Positions 32,288-43,652 of a stretch of 64,000 nt of DNA are shown here, piece after piece. Positions within the stretch are counted from its first letter, which is position 1; every line of letters begins with the position of its first letter. This DNA is from Meconema thalassinum. Lineage: Eukaryota; Arthropoda; Insecta; Orthoptera; Tettigoniidae. Position numbers and translations under genes: made by a program. Below the pieces are notes generated by a model. The model ran no database searches and was not told the DNA's origin. It saw only the letters and a program-made list of their open reading frames with translations. The stretch lies in assembly GCA_946902985.2 (NCBI GenBank), contig OX336391.1, forward strand, positions 142,603,074 through 142,667,073, written 5' to 3'.

Positions 32288-33534
32288 CCTGTGTCATTAT
32301 GTGAACTTGGTAATTGGGACTGCGATGGAAAAGAAGGCAACTTTGACAGTCTACTAAATGAAACAACAGTAACATCCCACCATCGGAATGAGCTATAAAA
32401 GAATATTGTGCAAATGTGTGTGTCATATTTCATCCGACAACCACAGATGGAGACAAATGAGCTTCAGAAGGCGGGACATAGTGCAGCCTTCAGGAAAATG
32501 CAGCAGTGCATTCCACTTGATATTTACTACCCATACTGCAAATGTCAGCCGTGTAAACAAGTGGATGATGGAATTGTTGCTATAAAAAGATAATATGGAC
32601 ACCAAAGAAGGAGTGCAATAGATTTGCGGTGTTGTGGGGAGGTGATTGAACACTGTCTACCCAGTACCGTACCGACGGGGGGGGGGGGGGGGGGTAGGGT
32701 TTAAAGAGAGACATTCCTTTACTTGGATCTATGAATATCACCTGTTTTACGCTACCACTAGAGGCTTCTTACTCCTGTTTATATTTTAAATGTGACTGAT
32801 CACGTTCCTCACTTGGTAAATGTACTGGACTCTACTCACAGCGAGACTCCTCCTTCAGTGTTGGAGCTAGCCATGGATCAGTTTTGCTGTTCAAGTATGC
32901 GATCGGTAACGTTATTTTACGTCGCTTTGGGTCGCTTTAATTGTGTGTCCGTTTCGTTAAAGATAATTCAGTACATGAGGAGTTTCTGCAATTTATTCCA
33001 ATTAATGATACAGATAGAGTCATCAAGATAGGCAGATTCTGACAGTCAATAGTAATGGCAGTGGGAACACGGAGAGCAAAACATTATTTTTCTCTAACAT
33101 AATATCAATATCTTAAGCAACCACGTATCTATGGTCACTATGATACCACTGCATCGTTTCAGTCTTAATATTTTGTTACTGTTTTTTTTTTTGTTGTTGT
33201 GTCGAAAATGGCCTTAAATAGTTTTCATGCAAAGAGAACGGTTATTTCATTATTGTTTTTTATGAATATTAATCGAAATATCATTTTAATTTTGATGATA
33301 ACTGTCGTTTTAAGGGGCGGAACAGCAAGGTCATCCGCCCCTTTAATGATGTACACAATTACGCTATTATATTAATGAACACCGCCTTCCCACAGAAGGA
33401 AATCCTGAGTACGCCACTGTGTCTACCCAATATGATTCCAGTTTCTACGAGGTCGGGTTAAGATGAGTTTCTTTGTAGCGTTCGTTTTACGAGCGAATGC
33501 CCTTCCTGACGCCAACATCATTACAGGAGATATA
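32288..33534. other. Unassigned stretch with an 18-G run
   Basis: 32677-32694 is an uninterrupted run of G. Nothing else recognised. 33400-33425 ends TACGCCACTG, hAT-like, but no partner end was found. Confidence 0.4.
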
Positions 33535-33720
33535 GATTAATTGAAGAAGAACGGAATTGGACGGTAGTGGCCGTGGCCAAGTAGAAAGTACAATCCCAGC
33601 ATTTGCCTAGAATTGAATATGGAAAATAATTTCAAGGGCGGCCGGCAATGGGTTTCGAACCCACTCCGAGTCTAGAGATAGCCTGCTTCCATTCCCTTAA
33701 AGCGCGTGGCTAACGTGGAC
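33535..33720 (-). repeat. SINE-C relic
   Basis: Shares AGTGGCCGTGGCC, CCCAGCATTTGCCT and GGGTTTCGAACCCA blocks with SINE-C, minus orientation, many substitutions. Confidence 0.6.
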
Positions 33721-33809
33721 AGTAGAAATAATACAGTAACTTACATAAATTACAATTAACAGGTCCCTCTCCTCATCGCGTCAGTCAACGATTCGTGGTG
33801 TTGCAGCTA

Positions 33810-34165
33810 GCACTCATACTTGGCTTTCGCCAAGTTCATTTCCGGCTCTGCCAAGAAATTTATTTTTTGTTTGAGGGCTGGAACGGGATACACTAAGCAT
33901 TGTGAGACAGAACTGAAAAGAGACTGGTTCGATTCCTACGTACGCCACCCTAGATGTACCTCCGTAGTTTTCCCACTTGTACTCCAAGCAAATTCCAGGA
34001 ATGGTTCCTAAATTAAGGCCACGGCCAATTCCTTCAAAATCCTAGTGTTAATTATAAATACACACACCACTACAGCCAACACAGTGATATAGGTTATCAG
34101 ACAGATTCCACACACATACCAAAGTACACGGAGCTACAAAACCACGATGTCACAAAGCCCAGAAA
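33810..34165 (+). repeat. SINE-D copy
   Basis: Carries TTCCGGCTCTGCCAAGAAAT and GAGGGCTGGAACGGG as in the 14.7 kb copy. After an intervening segment with a second B-box-like GGTTCGATTCC, the shared 3' domain appears at about 34085-34160 (GGTTATCAGACAGATTCC). Confidence 0.6.
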
Positions 34166-34863
34166 TTAATCAACAACAACAGCATAGCTGTAATTATTAG
34201 GTGGTTGAGAAATTGGGGTGGGTGCCCCGAGATACCACCGCCTAAATGAGGTTCTGAAAGAGGCTATTTTAGGTTTTATATCGCCTAAATGCGATTTTGA
34301 AAGAGGCTACGCTCCGTCATAGGGTACGACTACAGAAACACAGGCGCATATACTGTAGGCCTGGCGTTTGATTTTGGCCGGTGGCCGTGAAATCCGCACA
34401 TCCACTGTGCTAACCCTTCGACCTCCTTCCTTCGTTCGTTCGTTCCTTCTGAATGTGCGTGCATGCAGTTGTTACTGAGCATGCTCACAATAAGAAGGTT
34501 TCCTGGCTGGCCGGAGACCTCTACGCAACATGCAAACACCTGCCAACCTCTCAAACTCAAAAATCGGGAAATTTTGAAGACGATCGATGTCTAATCATAT
34601 TTCTTCGGCATAATACCGAGGAACCGACAAAATCACTCAGATCGAAACCTCACAATAGCCTATCGGCATATTAATGCCAACTTCTAAGTTATACACACAT
34701 AGTTTCACGTGTTAAACATATAGAATATTACGCATCCTGAAACTACTCCTCACCCACAGGCTGTTATGAAAACTTCTAGGAACACACGCTGAATTAACCA
34801 TCAACTATTTCAAACAAAGAGGTATTCAAATCCAACTTAGCGGTAGGATATAAGTAGTTTATC
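34166..34863. other. Unassigned stretch
   Basis: A diverged ~40-bp duplication lies at about 34220-34310 (CCGCCTAAATGAGG and TCGCCTAAATGCGA). A short CTTCCTTCGTTCGTTCG run lies near 34427. No gene recognised. Confidence 0.3.
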
Positions 34864-34969
34864 TACAGGGTGTTACAAAAAGGTACGGCCAAACTTTCAG
34901 GAAACATTCCTCACACACAAAGAAATAAAATATGTTATGTGGACATGTGTCCGGAAACGCCTAATTTCC

Positions 34970-35153
34970 ATGTTAGAGCTCATTTTAGTTTCGTTAGTAT
35001 GTACTGTACTTCCTCGATTCACCGCCAGTTGGCCCATTTGAAGGAAGGTAATGTTGACGTAATGTTAGAGCTCATTTTAGTTTCGTTAGTATGTACTGTA
35101 CTTCCTCGATTCACCGCCAGTTGGCCCATTTGAAGGAAGGTAATGTTGACGTC
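34970..35153 (+). repeat. 92-bp tandem duplication in the DD41D element
   Basis: Two nearly identical units, starting with ATGTTAGAGCTCATTTTAG at 34970 and 35062, each ending GGTAATGTTGACGT. The unit begins inside the left inverted repeat. It may add transposase-binding sites (inference). Confidence 0.9.
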
Positions 35154-35265
35154 AGTGCTTGTGTTGACATGCGACTCATTGCTCTACAGTACGAGCATCA
35201 AGCACAAAAGTACGTAGCATCAACTGGTTAGTGTTCATCACGAACGTGGTTTTGCAGTCAGTGCA

Positions 35266-36336
35266 ATGTTTACAAATGCGGAGTTGGCAGATGCCCATTT
35301 GATGTATGGATTAGCACGAGGCAATAGCCGTGGCGCGGTACGTTTGTATCGAGACAGATTTCCAGAACGAAGGTGTCCCGACAGGAAGACGTTCGAAGCA
35401 ATTGATCGGCGTCTTAGGGAGCACGGAACATTCCAGCCTATGACTCGCGACTGGGGAAGACCTAGAACGACGAGGACACCTGCAATGGACGAGGCAATTC
35501 TTCGTGCAGTTGACGATAACCCTCATGTCAGCGTCAGAGAAGTTGCTGCTGTACAAGGTAACGTTGACCACGTCACTGTATGGAGAGTGCTACGGGAGAA
35601 CCTGTTGTTTCCGTACCATGCACAGCGTGTGCAGGCACTATCAGCAGCTGATTGGCCTCCACGGGTACACTTCTGCGAATGGTTCATCCAACAATGTGTC
35701 AATCCTCATTTCAGTGCAAATGTTCTCTTTACGGATGAGGCGTCATTCCAACGTGATCAAATTGTAAATTTTCACAATCAACATGTGTGGGCTGACGAGA
35801 ATCCGCACGCAATTGTGCAATCACGTCATCAACACAGATTTTCTGTGAACGTTTGGGCAGGAATTGTTGGTGATGTCTTGATTGGGCCCCATGTTCTTCC
35901 ACCTACGCTCAATGGAGCACGTTATCATGATTTCATACGGGATACTCTACCTGTGCTGCTAGAACATGTGCCTTTACAAGTACGACACAACATGTGGTTT
36001 ATGCACGATGGAGCTCCTGCACATTTCAGTCGAAGTGTTCGTACGCTTCTCAACAACAGATTCGGTGACCGATGGATTGGTAGAGGCGGACCAATTCCAT
36101 GGCCTCCACGCTCTCCTGACCTCAACCCTCTTGACTTTCATTTATGGGGGCATTTGAAAGCTCTTGTCTACGCAACCCCGGTACCAAATGTAGAGACTCT
36201 TCGTGCTCGTATTGTGGACGGCTGTGATACAATACGCCATTCTCCAGGGCTGCATCAGCGCATCAGGGATTCTATGCGACGGAGGGTGGATGCATGTATC
36301 CTCGCTAACGGAGGACATTTTGAACATTTCCTGTAA
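35266..36336 (+). CDS. Transposase, DD41D IS630/Tc1/mariner superfamily
   Basis: 356 residues, uninterrupted. The N-terminal half (about 1-120) holds helix-turn-helix-like segments (RGAVRLYRDRFPERRCP, VSVREVAAVQGNVDHVTVWR) that should bind the inverted repeats. The catalytic core has LFTDEASF (first Asp), WFMHDGAPAHFS (second Asp) and SPDLNPLDFHLWG (third Asp). I count 41 residues between the second and third Asp, so the triad is DD41D, the spacing reported for the rosa group. The enzyme cuts the element out and inserts it at TA in the nucleus. Starts from the first ATG in frame; no frameshift or stop. A host-domesticated role is unlikely given the intact flanking repeats. Confidence 0.92.
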   Translation: MFTNAELADAHLMYGLARGNSRGAVRLYRDRFPERRCPDRKTFEAIDRRLREHGTFQPMTRDWGRPRTTRTPAMDEAILRAVDDNPHVSVREVAAVQGNVDHVTVWRVLRENLLFPYHAQRVQALSAADWPPRVHFCEWFIQQCVNPHFSANVLFTDEASFQRDQIVNFHNQHVWADENPHAIVQSRHQHRFSVNVWAGIVGDVLIGPHVLPPTLNGARYHDFIRDTLPVLLEHVPLQVRHNMWFMHDGAPAHFSRSVRTLLNNRFGDRWIGRGGPIPWPPRSPDLNPLDFHLWGHLKALVYATPVPNVETLRARIVDGCDTIRHSPGLHQRIRDSMRRRVDACILANGGHFEHFL

Positions 36337-36821
36337 CAAAGTGTTTGGAGACACGCTGGTACGTTCTGTTGCTGTGTGTTTCCATTCCATGATTAATGTG
36401 ATTTGAAGAGAAGTAATAAAATGAGCTCTAACATGGAAATTAAGCGTTTCCGGACACATGTCCACATATCATATTTTCTTTCTTTGTGTGTGAGGAATGT
36501 TTCCTGAAAGTTTGGCCGTACCTTTTTGTAACACCCTGTATAAATTATCGATATGAAGCAAAACTGCGGTTTCGAAACATAGGCCTACTTCACGTAAAAT
36601 CGATCTGTTGGATGGGTGACTTGAGTTCGTCAGCTCGCACTTTTAGTCCGAAATTACGCACCGGATTTGAGAAGATCGGGAGATTTAATACGTTAAGCGG
36701 GAGGGCGGGAGGGCGGGAGAAGTGGCGTAAAATAGAGAGTCTCCCGCCTAAATAAGGAGAGTTGGCAGGTATTCGGAGGTTATCCAACAAATTCAACACT
36801 CCAGGGGCCGATAACCAAGAT

Positions 36822-37509
36822 ATCCCAAACAGGGGCGTATATACATTTTTTCGGGGGGGGGGGGGGGGTTGACTATCCTGGAAAATTGTGAGTATTCTCA
36901 GGGGATTGTCACCGCAAAATACCCAGAAATATCAACCAATATCTTAGAGCATATAACTTTGTGTAATTATTTTAGATAAGATTCAAAGTTTATATAGCCT
37001 AAAATTACTGGCAATACAAATGAAAGTTGTAAAATACAACACAACACACAAATAAAATGTTATACTTCATGAATTTTCTATTATAGCTTATGGAGTATGA
37101 ATGGCAAATATCTAAATATTTGTCAATTTACTAAGCAGAAAGGTAAACAGTTTCCTTTTCTCTTTTTACAAGTTGATATAATTTATTTCTCAAAAGTACC
37201 GTACTGTGGAATTCACAGTTTTGCCTCATAAGGCTGAGTGTACCCCGTTCCAGCCCTCAGACTAGAATTAAAATTTCTTGGCAGAGCCGGGAATAGAATT
37301 CGGACCTCCGGGGCGGCAGCCAAGAATGTTAGCCACTACACCACGAGTTAGTCTAATTTCAATCTTAATATTGTTTATAACTTAGCCAATAAGTTAAGAT
37401 TAGGGTACATCCAAATGTACAATTATTTTATGGTCTTACCAAAGCAACACTTTCTTAACTTTTATTGGCTTTATTCAGCACCCCCCTTATATACGTCCCT
37501 GATCCCAAA
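36822..37509. mobile_element. Non-autonomous hAT element (672 bp) with 8-bp duplication
   Basis: Element 36830-37501. Ends CAGGGGCGTATATAC and TTATATACGTCCCTG form imperfect inverted repeats. ATCCCAAA flanks both sides (36822-36829, 37502-37509), a perfect 8-bp duplication. A G15-type run lies at about 36854. A minus-strand SINE-D fragment (about 37215-37360) sits inside. No transposase. Confidence 0.88.
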
Positions 37510-37880
37510 CCCTAAAATGAATTAAACAAGAACAACAACACTATTTTTGGCGAATGCCGCGTACACTTTGTTTGTTTGCCTCATTGGAAAACCGATATAA
37601 AGGCTATGTTTATGGGTTCCTAGAGCTATGTGATTGTCAGACAACACTCATCTCGAGGTCCGAGTCTGATGCTGCTTTGTGTTGTGACCGCTCAGCTGTG
37701 CCTGGTACGGGACTAAAGTGCTCATTGTCCGCTAAAGTGCACCCACGACGTCACTCAATGCATTATTCTTGAAGATTACTTAACCTTTAGAGTCCTTTCT
37801 CTACTCAATGATGTGCATTACATACAGTACCGGTATGTCGAAGTTTGGAAGCCGTTTTTCAGTGTTCTTGACAAGGTAAC
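37510..37880. other. Unassigned stretch
   Basis: No repeat or convincing ORF recognised; ends at the SINE target copy. Confidence 0.3.
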
Positions 37881-38329
37881 ATTACATTTACGAGCGGCTT
37901 CGGTGGCGTAGTGAGTAGCATGCTGAACTGCTGTGCCCAAAATAGCGGGTTCAAACCCGGCCGAAGTCGTCGGAGTTTTTAAGAGCGTTAAAATCCTTCA
38001 GTATGCCTTCCTTCGGAGGGGAAGTAAAGCCGGCGGTCCCTTGCCATAGATGTATGGCATGTAAAAGAACTTCCACAGACTAAACTTGTGTGAAGCTAAA
38101 TTTCTAGGTTATATTTCGTTGGAACGCTCTATCAAAAGTTCCAACGTTCACCACTAGGTATCAGTGACATCTGGTAGTGAAAGTTGGAACTACTTGAAAT
38201 TGAACGTAACTTGTAGCTCAGCCTATGGGTGTCCGCTGGAAGCAGCTACAGCCTCTGGCGAGCCGAACATGTCCTCGGGCACTCCCGGCACTAAAAAGCC
38301 ATACGATAAATAAATAAATTACATTTACG
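37881..38329 (+). repeat. SINE-A copy, subfamily A2, 12-bp target duplication
   Basis: Element about 37893-38317. Head GCGGCTTCGGTGGCGTAG with B-box-like GGGTTCAAACCC; body AAGAGCGTTAAAATCC and GGAGGGGAAGTAAAGCCGG; 3' end ACTCCCGGCACTAAAAAGCC then (AAAT)n. ATTACATTTACG is repeated exactly at both sides (37881-37892, 38318-38329). The 3' end differs from subfamily A1. Confidence 0.9.
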
Positions 38330-38432
38330 GTTGATTTAGAACATAAATAACAAACAAAATAGTGAAGACAATATCATTCCTGAAGTTAGTCACAATAATA
38401 ATTCACTAGATCACAGGTTAACACACAAACTA

Positions 38433-38845
38433 CGAGGGCGGATCGAAAAGTCTTTGCTCCTATTTTCTTTTTAGCAAAAAAAGATACGTACGGGCAATTA
38501 CAAATAAGTTATACGTAGTCTATTGCTCTATGTACATAACACTATTTCTCCACATAGTCCTCACATTTGTTCACACATCTGTTCCATCACAGCACGAAAT
38601 TTGAGATGCGCCTGTGGTAGAATTGAGGCGGCTGACTGTGGAACCATCGTTGGACTGCTGTCTTGGCGTCATCGTTGCACGTGAATCACTGTCCTGCCAG
38701 GAACTTCTTCAGTGGACCATAACAATGCGAGACCACATGTGGCAACCAGAATCGCCAACAAGCTCTGGTCATTTCACTGGGAGAGTCTGGACCACCCCAT
38801 ACAGTCCGGACCTCTCCCCAAGTGATTTCCACAATGCCCCTGTTG
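38433..38845. pseudogene. Scrambled mariner remnant
   Basis: A mariner-like end CGAGGGCGGATCGAAAAG follows TA at 38431. 38545-38716 on the minus strand encodes a mariner transposase C-terminus (KKFLAGQ, FHSQPPQFYH). 38727-38840 on the plus strand encodes the second and third catalytic regions (ARPHVATRIANKLW, then after a one-base shift YSPDLSPSDFH). Parts of one gene thus lie in opposite orientations, so an inversion has occurred. No right-hand terminal repeat found. Confidence 0.6.
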
Positions 38846-38899
38846 TGGTTTTAGTGAGACTGAAACGTCGTAATTTAGCACTGGAGAGTTCATAAATTA

Positions 38900-39479
38900 C
38901 GTGCTGTTAAATCTAAAGACACGAGGCCTTTAATTGTTTTCAGACTAAGTCGGGATCGAATCCACATTCTTGAGATTTTAATGCCAACCAACTATGGTTA
39001 TCAATCCGATAGCAATATTACGGGAAATCCAATTAATTTCGCTGATTGCCTTGATCTGATCTCATAGTCTTCTTTATGTGCCAACTGAAGATCACAAGTA
39101 ATGGGAAACTACCTCCAGCTCCTGTAGAGTAACTACCTGATACTGGTTGGAATAAAACTCAACTCTTGTAAGCTGAATGTGAACATAATTAGATTTATTT
39201 AAGGTTAGAACCTTCTTTGTTTCCCATTGAATTACACGCTGGGGATAATCTTGGCTTTCCAACAAAATTGAATAACACCCCCGGTTAAAGTTGAACAAGG
39301 ATAGCGCTAGCGTGACGTCAATGCCTCCCACGGAGAGCGCCACCCCCGCGAACACAACACTACACTAGGTCCTAGCGACATCTTATGGGGATTACACGCT
39401 CAATAGGGCGTGAGTCGAGTGAAGGTTCCTGTAGTTACTCCACAGACAGCGATGAAGGAAATACAGTATTACAGTAAAA
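38900..39479. other. Unassigned stretch
   Basis: No repeat partner or convincing ORF in this window. Confidence 0.3.
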
Positions 39480-39680
39480 ATGACTTTGGATGACCGATCG
39501 GAATAAATGCACGTGCCAACGAGTGGGTTCGAATCAGCCTTCCTTGAATTGGCTTTCCCTAGTTTTTCATTCTCAACTTGAAACAAATGGCGAGATGGTA
39601 CCTTCTAATAGGCGAAGGGCTCTTCCTATGAGCTCCTTGCCCAGTTTCGTTAATCTTCATTAATTTCTTCTTTCAGTAAC
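39480..39680 (+). repeat. SINE-C relic
   Basis: CGAGTGGGTTCGAATCAGCC, TTGAATTGGCTTTCCCTAG and AGATGGTACCTTCTAAT match SINE-C in plus orientation with heavy divergence. Confidence 0.6.
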
Positions 39681-39831
39681 TCCTCTGATGAGGTAGCATA
39701 ATGAAGAGCATCTGGACGAAAATAGCAGAGCTCTCGTTACACCCATCTCCGACTCCGTAAAATGGGAATAATAAAGGGTAGAAATAAAACCTACATGGGC
39801 TTTTACTTGCCTACTGTGCCACTCCAAATGT

Positions 39832-40071
39832 GTACACCGGGCTTATTCAGCACTAGTCGAATCAGTACTTCGATATGGCATTGTAGCATGGGGAGAGACA
39901 ACAGGAGGTCTAATTAAAATGTTAAGTAGTATGAAAAAAAGATTTCTAAAACTTATTGTAGACAGAGAAAACTGTAAAAAGAAATGTTTGTCCAATGAAG
40001 ATGTATATAAAACCACAACACTTCTAACACATTATAAAGATAATAGATATAGAATAGCACCACAGCACTAA
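39832..40071 (+). pseudogene. LINE RT C-terminal fragment
   Basis: The plus frame reads VHRAYSALVESVLRYGIVAW, then KRFLKLIVDRENCKKKC, and stops at about 40071. This is the region after the RT fingers/palm in CR1/Jockey-like LINEs (SALVES-LRYGI-W). Similarity probably continues, decayed, to about 40600, interrupted by SINE-B at 40192. Confidence 0.7.
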
Positions 40072-40178
40072 AAAGAAACCAGACTAAAACAGGATGCTCA
40101 GTACATTGTTCCACTTTATATTAACTCATATGGAATACAAGAATAGAAAGTTGTAATACCAAGTATATTAAATTCTTT

Positions 40179-40532
40179 ACCAGCAACATTAGAAGCCTCC
40201 GTGGCTTAGGCGGCAGCACGCCGGCCTCTCACCGCTGAGTCCGTGGTTCAAATCCCGGTCACTCCATGTGAGATCTGTGCTGGACAAAACGGAGGCAGAC
40301 AGGTTTTTCTCCGGGTACTCCGGTTTTCCCTGTCAAAATTTCATTCCAGCAACACTCTCCACTATCATTTCATTTCATCTGTCATTCATTTAATCATTGC
40401 CCCAGAGGAGTGCGTCAGGCCTCGGCAGCCGGCACAATTCATATCCTCGCCGCTAGATGGGGGCTTCATTCATTCCATTCCTGACCCGGTCGGTGACTGG
40501 AAGCAGGCTGTGGATTTTCACCAGCAACATTA
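40179..40532 (+). repeat. SINE-B copy 2 with 13-bp target duplication
   Basis: Element about 40192-40519, close to copy 1 along its length. ACCAGCAACATTA flanks it on both sides (40179-40191, 40520-40532). The plain TGGATTTTC tail is shorter than in copy 1. Inserted in the decayed LINE. Confidence 0.9.
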
Positions 40533-40984
40533 AGAAACCTTCCATTAAACGTAGCAAAGAAACAAATTGAAAAACGTCACAGGAAAAGTATCAGTGAGCT
40601 AAGTCAGCTAATCTAGGTTTTGATAGTACACAATTAATTTATCAACTACAAATGTAAGTAAGTCTTCTGTCAGCAGTGAGGATCCATCAAGATATTTAAT
40701 CAAGTAATATAACTAATTTTGTTCCCACAGATAAGCCACATCTGATGGCTTTATGGGACCATTATACTATTATTATTATAAATATTGTACAATTGTAAAT
40801 TTATTTGTCAAGTTATTGTAAAATTTATTTGTGAATTTATTTTTAATTTTCTTGTACTGTATGTATGTATACTGTTCATTATTAATAAATTAACCCCCCC
40901 CCCCCTCTCCAGGTCTTGGGCCCTCCAGGCCGGGAAAGAGTGGGTCACTTAATCACTTAATAATTCCTATTTAAGGAGAGCGCT
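40533..40984. other. LINE remains and AT-rich sequence
   Basis: Likely decayed 3' end of the preceding LINE up to about 40870 (TGTACTGTATGTATGTATAC, ATTAATAAATTAA), then a C10 run near 40894. Confidence 0.35.
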
Positions 40985-42360
40985 AAAAACACAAAAATCT
41001 AGTTTTTGGTGGTGGCCCTTTTCATCTTTTTATCTTCCCGAAAATCTTCCATCATTTCACTGTGTGCCTTCTCTTCATCTGTCCATTTACGCCTATTTCT
41101 TTTGGGCTGTGATCTAAATTCAAATTTCTGGTTTCTGATATTTTCTCTGATATTTTCTGCAGTCGTGAATGTCTTCTATGGTGATATGTAATTGTTGTAA
41201 GTCTTCCAAAGTTTCTTTGTATCTAGAAGTACCCAATTTCGACGTAGTAATTATTCTTTTAGTCAGTCTGGTGTCGTTCATTCTGGCGATATGTGTAAAG
41301 AACTTCACTTTGCGTCTTCTGATGAGTGTCGTGATAGATTCAGCATTTATGTATAATTCTTCTGTGGGTCATTTTTGCCAAAAATTATCTCTGAAAACGG
41401 CGACGTAAATTTTTCTCAGATTTTTTTTTACATTCGAATTGAGCCACTATGGACTACGGAGTAACAATCAAAATCAATGTTTCGTTCTAGATCGTCTGCC
41501 AGCTTTGATGTCCTGCCAGTATCTCTTGAGCCCATCACTCAGCGCCTTCTTCCGATCTTCTGAAAGAGGTCCCCTCCGTCTTTTGGGTTCTGCCCCTACC
41601 TAAAATCCCTGGTAATTTTTGATTAGGTGTCTGAATTCACACCTGTTCATAATGTTGCAGTCCGGAATACCAATTTCTAGAAGGTCTTTGTTACATTCTT
41701 CAAACCATGCCAATTTTTTCTTCTTTGGTTTCACGAAATTCCAAATTTTCTTTGTTAGACGATCGTTGGACATTCTGAAAATGTGTCCATAGAACAACAA
41801 CCTTTTCCTTTTTATTGTTGACGTGACTGGTTCTATCTTTCTATATAACTCTTCGTTCGACTTCAAACGTATGTGCCCGTCAACCCATCTGTTGCCTAAA
41901 ATTTTTCTCAATAACCTGCGTTCTCTTTTGACCAACTGGTCGACTAGTCCCCGCCTGCTCATAGTCAAAGTCTCCGAAGCATATAATGCTTCAGGTTTGA
42001 CAACCGTGCTGTAGTGTCTTAATTTGGCTCCAATGCTCAGCGACTTCTTATTATAGAGATTTTTCGTCAGGTGATAGGCTCGGTCTAATTTCCAGATTCT
42101 AAGATTAATTGCTTCCTGTTCCAGGCCATTTTGTTGGATTACCTCACCCAGGTATTTAAATTTCTTTAGACGTTTAATCTTTCCTTGGTTTGTTTTCATC
42201 CATTCATTTTCTCAGATTATTCCTTTCTTGTTTCTCAATGTCTTTAATTTTGGCCATTCCCTTGGTGCTTGTGGTTTCTGATGCGTAGGCCTATAAGGCT
42301 TCCGGCATGACTACCGTTTTATAATGTCGTAATTTCGCAGCCGTGAGATGAATTTTGTAT
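40985..42360 (-). pseudogene. Two overlapping RTE-like LINE RT C-termini
   Basis: The long minus frame 42199-41600 (199 residues) encodes KFKYLGEVIQQNG, ALYASETLTM, RERRLLRKILG and LLFYGHIFRMSNDRL, the C-terminal region of an RTE-type RT. A second, separate copy surrounds it: 42350-42215 gives AKLRHYKTVVMPEAL, a TAG, then AYASET; 41308-41120 gives FFTHIARMNDTRLTKRI. The outer copy's TAG lies in a TAGGCCTA (42286-42293) missing from the inner copy. Both are non-functional. Confidence 0.7.
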
Positions 42361-42502
42361 TGTAGTGGGACCAGTATTTATTTTTAGTGTTGAAAGTTTA
42401 AATTCACTCTCTTGAAAAAAATACAGAATGTGACTTACCCAGTTTTTCCCGTGGAGTCTTCAATTAATAAAATCAACCTTTTCCCAATCCCAGATCCATT
42501 TA

Positions 42503-43394
42503 CGAGGGTGGATCAAATATAAACGGGAGTTTGAATATAACGCTGCTGTTAGTAATAAATCTGAGGCGGGGCTTTGTCAGGATATTGGTTGGGGGTGTCT
42601 GAAGAAGGGTTTTGCGCGCGCACGTATGGTGGGGAGCTGGGCTGCTTCTGTAGGCTATGACTGAGCAACAGGTGCAAACGTCTGTTGCGCAACGCACCAT
42701 AATCATATTTCTCGCAAAAGAGGGCACCAAACCTTCGGAAATTTTGAGATGGCTCCGCGCATAGTTTGGGGAAGGAACACTGTCACAGACTCGAGTGTGT
42801 GTGTGGGCAAAAATAATTGTGGCAGGAAGAGAAGCTGTGGAAAATGAACCTCGTGAAAAGAGGCCGCGGACAAGCATCACTGCAGACAGCATTGTTGACA
42901 TTTCTGACATTATTGAAGCAGATCGACGCATACAATTTCTGAAATTGTTTTAGCCATAGGAATAAGTGAATCACAACAAGCGCCGCTGGCAACCGATCCG
43001 AAACGTCATTCTTCTCCACGGCAATGCAAGGCCGCATACAATTGCTGTAACACGGGAAAAACTGGAGGAAATTGATTGGATACCTCTGGAACACACTCTG
43101 GATAGTGCAGATTTATTGCCCTGCGACTACCATTTGTTTCGACCGCTCAAACGAGACCTAGGAGGACAGCAGTTTGATGATGATGCAAATGTAGGAGAGT
43201 TCGTGTGCAACTGGCTCCACACACGTCCCTCTTCTATCAGGACGGCATTAAAAAAATTCAACCCGATGGAGAAAATGTGTATCGAAGGCAGGACACTATG
43301 TAGAAAAGTGATCTCTATATGTGTATTTTTTATTTTTTTGGTTGATGCAATAAATTTTAAAACATAATTCCCGTTTATATTTGATCCACCATTG
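42503..43394 (+). mobile_element. Internally deleted mariner element
   Basis: Flanked by TA (42501-42502, 43395-43396). Ends CGAGGGTGGATCAAATATAA and the near-complement are inverted repeats of about 28 bp. At 892 bp it is shorter than a typical ~1.3 kb mariner: the N-terminal helix-turn-helix region (from about 42657, KPSEILRWLR) is joined to the C-terminal third. Contains stops at the deletion. Confidence 0.85.
42966..43367 (+). pseudogene. Mariner transposase C-terminal part, catalytic Asp lost
   Basis: 133 codons. VILLHGNARPHTI holds the second catalytic motif, normally HDNARPH, with Asp replaced by Gly. The third motif ADLLPCDYHLF keeps its Asp. The first catalytic block is missing by deletion. 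It cannot encode an active enzyme. Confidence 0.85.
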
Positions 43395-43652
43395 TACAAA
43401 TAAACACACGCTAGTAGAGACACCATAGCAACGGAGGTTATCAGTCATCAACCCCCGCACACGTGTCTGATGACCACGCTGTCCCAAGACCGTGAATAAC
43501 ACCACCAACGACAACGACAATGACGTTCCTATAGATCGCTTTGAGGCCATTTTTCAGTGTTGCCTTATTGATAAATGATATTGCCAGTTTTCAGTCGTTC
43601 AACACAGTAGACTATCATTCCAATTCCTGGAACATGTGAAAATAACCTGAAA

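Larger units (their letters stand above)
34866..36538 (+). mobile_element. Complete IS630/Tc1/mariner element, DD41D type, long inverted repeats
   Basis: Flanked by TA at 34864-34865 and 36539-36540. The ends CAGGGTGTTACAAAAAGG and complement start inverted repeats of about 120 bp with only a few mismatches. It contains one uninterrupted transposase frame. A 92-bp tandem duplication (units from 34970 and 35062) lies between the left repeat and the gene. Appears structurally complete and possibly mobile. Confidence 0.92.
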
